From a bacterium (lineage in GTDB: Bacteria; Campylobacterota; Campylobacteria; Campylobacterales; Arcobacteraceae), in NCBI GenBank assembly GCA_018816105.1, contig JAHIWE010000047.1, forward strand, positions 19,581 to 83,580: a DNA stretch of 64,000 nucleotides, in the 5' to 3' direction. Below, in pieces: positions 61,602 through 64,000 of the stretch. The number at the start of each line of letters is the position of its first letter. Positions within the stretch are counted from its first letter, which is position 1. The position numbers and the translations under genes are program-made. A model generated the notes under the pieces. The model was not told where the DNA came from and did not search any database. It saw nothing but the letters and a program-made list of their open reading frames with translations.

Positions 61602-62885
61602 TTATTTAGTTACAAGTCTTATATTTATTTTAGAGATAATTAGTTCTAAATGCATAATCAAATCATAATATTCACCCATATAAGAAAGTGGAACTTTTGT
61701 TTCTGCTTTTATCTCTTTTTTTAATGCGGTGATTTTTTCTAAATATTTATCTAAGTTTTCATTTTTGACATCTTCTACTTCTAAATCAATCTTTTGAATC
61801 TCTTCGTACCATTTATAGATTTTTGATCTAATACTCCATCTATAAAGTGGGAAAAAGCCTTTTGATAAAGGAATCATCAAAGTAATAAGTGGAATTAGTA
61901 AAATCTTTAATCTATCAATATTTGAAGCAATCCAATATGGAAATATTTTCTCAAGCCAAGTATCTCCATAGGTGAAATATCTGGAAGCATCTTCATTTAT
62001 TTCAATTGTTAGATTATCTATATTTGGAAACTGATTTTGTGCTTCAAATAAGCCTTTTTTATTATGAATGTTTTTTATCTCTTTTAAAACAAGTCTTGTT
62101 AACTCATCTGAAAATTCATCTCTTACTATTAAATTGGCAGTTGTACTAAGAAGATTTACATCTTGGCTTGGAAGATTTTTATATAAATCAATTGTTCCTT
62201 CATAAAGTGGAATTGACTCTAAAAAAGAGTATTTTCTACTATAAGCCTTTGCTCTTTTAAAACTAAATAGATTTATATTTGGATTATCAAGTAACTCTTT
62301 TACTATTTTTGAATTTGCAGATGTAACAACAAACATAGCATCAATTTCACCTTTTAGAAGCAACTCTTTTGCTTCTTGAGTTGAATGGCTAAGTATTTGT
62401 GAATTTTGATCATCAATCCCATTGTCATTTAATATTTTTAATGCTAAATCTTTTGTGCCACTTCCTTCTTTCCCTACTGATATTTTTTTTGAAATTAATT
62501 GAATTACATAATCCATAGTATAATTTTCATTTTTGTAAAATATCCATAATGGCTCATAATTAACAGAGGCAATAGCCTTTAGCGAATGTTGATTTTTTAA
62601 CTCATCAATTCCATTTTGTACAAAAGCAATATCTACTTTTTTATCCTTTAAAAGTTGTATATTTTCTATAGAACCATTTGAAGTTATTATGTTTACCTTT
62701 ACTTTTTGTTTTTCTAAAATATCTTTATATAGCAGTGCTGTTTTGTAATACTCACCATCAATTGAACCTGTGGCAATTGTAATCTCTTTTTTTGAACTAG
62801 GTTCTATAAATTTTGAAGTAAAATAAAATGATGCAATAACTAATAATAAAATAGGAATTGATACTGTAAAAAATTTATTTTTCAT
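61602..62885 (-). CDS. TAXI-family TRAP-type substrate-binding protein, membrane-anchored
   Basis: 427 residues. An N-terminal signal anchor (about 5-25) precedes the TAXI family domain (about 33-320) with ITIATGSIDGEYYKTALLYKDIL and KKISVGKEGSGTKDLALKIL, the typical SxGSGxR/T block. Unusually for a binding protein it continues with a membrane helix (about 335-355, LLIPLITLMIPLS) and a helical, charged C-terminal tail (about 360-427, coiled-coil-like). No TRAP permease is adjacent. It may therefore be an anchored ligand sensor or partner of a distant permease. Ligand unknown. Confidence 0.8.
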   Translation of the reverse strand: MKNKFFTVSIPILLLVIASFYFTSKFIEPSSKKEITIATGSIDGEYYKTALLYKDILEKQKVKVNIITSNGSIENIQLLKDKKVDIAFVQNGIDELKNQHSLKAIASVNYEPLWIFYKNENYTMDYVIQLISKKISVGKEGSGTKDLALKILNDNGIDDQNSQILSHSTQEAKELLLKGEIDAMFVVTSANSKIVKELLDNPNINLFSFKRAKAYSRKYSFLESIPLYEGTIDLYKNLPSQDVNLLSTTANLIVRDEFSDELTRLVLKEIKNIHNKKGLFEAQNQFPNIDNLTIEINEDASRYFTYGDTWLEKIFPYWIASNIDRLKILLIPLITLMIPLSKGFFPLYRWSIRSKIYKWYEEIQKIDLEVEDVKNENLDKYLEKITALKKEIKAETKVPLSYMGEYYDLIMHLELIISKINIRLVTK

Positions 62886-62913
62886 TTGTCCTCTTTTTGT
62901 GTATATAATTTAC

Positions 62914-62944
62914 TTTAGTAAAATATTCATTATATGTTACTAAA
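62914..62944. promoter_or_regulatory. 8-bp inverted repeat between the TAXI and CDF genes
   Basis: TTTAGTAA (62914-62921) and TTACTAAA (62937-62944) are exact inverted arms 15 bases apart in the 135-bp divergent promoter region. It could be an operator for either gene. The AT-rich context makes a chance match possible. Confidence 0.3.
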
Positions 62945-63020
62945 ATATAGGGAATAGATTATGTAAAGATTAAGTCTTAGTAATATAATATAAAAAAATT
63001 GAATAAAATTGGAAAATAAA

Positions 63021-64000
63021 ATGTACAACTGTAAATTTGGATTAAATGAGCATAAACCTCATTTAGAAAATAAACATTCTCATGATTGTTCTCATTCTCA
63101 TCATAAACATGACCATGACAATCATACACATGAACATCATCACGAGCATGACCATGGGCACTCCCATGATCATAGAGGAACTGATAAGAAGTTATTGAAA
63201 ATTGCTCTTATTATAACTTTTATTACAATGCTAGCAGAATTTATTGCAGGTTTTATATCAAACTCTTTAGCATTAGTTTCAGATGCAATTCATATGTTTA
63301 CACACTCATTTGCCCTTTTAATCTCTTTAATAGCAATAATAATTGCAAGTAAAAAAGCGCCTTTGAGTAAAACATTTGGATTTTATAGAGCTGAGGTTTT
63401 AGCTGCATTTATAAATGGAATTACTATTGTTTTATCAATAGTTTGGATTTTGTATGAAGCAATACATAGATTTCTGAACCCAGGTGTAATAGATATAAAA
63501 ATAGCAATGATAGTGGCAATTATAGGTTTAGTTGTAAATATTATTACAGGTGTTATATTAATGCAAGGTGATAAACATAATGTAAATTTAAAATCTGCAT
63601 TTGTACATATGTTAAGTGATGCTTTATCATCAGTAGCAATTATTATAGGTTATATTATAATTTATTTTACTTCATGGTATTTTATTGATATTATTTTAGC
63701 AATAATTGTGGCGATAGTTATTGGAAAATGGGCATTAGATATACTTAAAAGTTCTACAAATACTTTGATGGAAAGTTCACCTATTGATATACAAGAGGTT
63801 CAACAATTTATTGAAAAAAATGAAAATGTTATTGAACTTCATGATATACATATTTGGGAGATTACTCAAGATATGTATAATATGACAGCCCATGTGAAAA
63901 TAGATAAAAAATCATTAGATAAATATGAAGAGATTTTACATGAAATAAATCATGATTTAAAAGAAAAATATAAAATTGTTCATACAACTTTTCAATTTGA
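63021..64000 (+). CDS. Cation diffusion facilitator (CDF) transporter, cut by window end
   Basis: An open frame of 326 codons runs off the window, not in the ORF track. The N-terminus (about 1-55) is a histidine-rich metal-binding tail with repeated H-x-H and HDHD units. The six-helix CDF core follows (about 57-245), then the cytoplasmic domain. The helix-5 site is normal (FVHMLSDALSS, H-x3-D). The helix-2 site reads SDAIHMFTHSFAL, so H-x3-H replaces the usual H-x3-D. It should export Zn2+, Co2+, Ni2+ or similar by proton exchange. GGAAAA before the ATG is a weak ribosome site. Confidence 0.9.
   Translation, partial: MYNCKFGLNEHKPHLENKHSHDCSHSHHKHDHDNHTHEHHHEHDHGHSHDHRGTDKKLLKIALIITFITMLAEFIAGFISNSLALVSDAIHMFTHSFALLISLIAIIIASKKAPLSKTFGFYRAEVLAAFINGITIVLSIVWILYEAIHRFLNPGVIDIKIAMIVAIIGLVVNIITGVILMQGDKHNVNLKSAFVHMLSDALSSVAIIIGYIIIYFTSWYFIDIILAIIVAIVIGKWALDILKSSTNTLMESSPIDIQEVQQFIEKNENVIELHDIHIWEITQDMYNMTAHVKIDKKSLDKYEEILHEINHDLKEKYKIVHTTFQF

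Noticed and set aside
1-64000. tRNA, rRNA, CRISPR array, insertion sequence or prophage
   Set aside because: No cloverleaf-like or rRNA-like segment, no regularly spaced repeat and no transposase, integrase or phage structural gene was seen in reading the gaps and ORFs.

Overview
The window is AT-rich, gene-dense chromosomal DNA from a campylobacterotal (epsilonproteobacterial) organism, most likely an Arcobacter-like genus. Support for this: a frdCAB - dynamin-like GTPase pair in the gene order I recall for Campylobacter jejuni Cj0408-Cj0412; a complete nuo operon with true NuoE and NuoF (which Campylobacter and Helicobacter lack); a methylcitrate cluster of the AcnD/PrpF type; a SCO4490-type UbiD decarboxylase of the futalosine menaquinone route; and codon use dominated by A/T endings. 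No rRNA, tRNA, CRISPR array, transposase or prophage was seen.

Layout. 1-0.7 kb: an isochorismatase-fold hydrolase. 0.7-7.9 kb: the propionate (2-methylcitrate) operon prpB-prpC-acnD-prpF on the minus strand, with a divergent, unfamiliar HTH protein that is its likely regulator; the operon contains strong internal hairpins. 7.9-8.6 kb: LysE exporter. 8.6-11.0 kb: a non-flagellar stator-like pair (MotA/TolQ-like and MotB/OmpA-like, ZorAB-like in outline) followed by an unlisted 40-codon ORF. 11.2-16.5 kb: an L,D-transpeptidase, a TetR regulator, a GAF-GGDEF diguanylate cyclase, and a tautomerase-EamA exporter-hydroxyacid dehydrogenase operon preceded by two perfect 16-bp palindromes, followed by a frameshifted small membrane ORF. 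16.5-21.2 kb: a NikABCDE/Dpp-type ABC importer whose two ATPases are fused. 21.4-22.6 kb: a four-EF-hand secreted protein and a 0.6-kb noncoding, highly palindromic element. 22.6-25.8 kb: an AbiTii-domain protein and RecQ. 25.8-30.4 kb: small envelope and membrane genes (including an HPP protein), a glycosyltransferase, a YgjP-like metalloprotein, PhnA and a GNAT enzyme; two genes here have FNR-type boxes at equal distances. 30.4-38.4 kb: two dynamin-like GTPases behind fumarate reductase. 38.6-53.1 kb: nuoA-N with citrate synthase gltA inserted between nuoF and nuoG. 53.2-64 kb: MalY/PatB, UbiD, a ThrE-type split exporter, a coaX-hisG-methyltransferase operon, an FmdE-like protein, TrpS, a TAXI-type binding protein and a cation diffusion facilitator cut by the window end.

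Together the metabolic genes describe a respiratory organism that burns propionate and other organic acids through methylcitrate and TCA steps, feeds NADH to complex I (with citrate synthase in the same transcription unit), uses menaquinone, and can use fumarate reductase. The more unusual parts are the stator pair with its small ORF, the regulatory palindromes (prp, tautomerase, EF-hand, FNR sites), the palindromic noncoding element beside AbiTii, and the CDF transporter with an altered metal-site residue.
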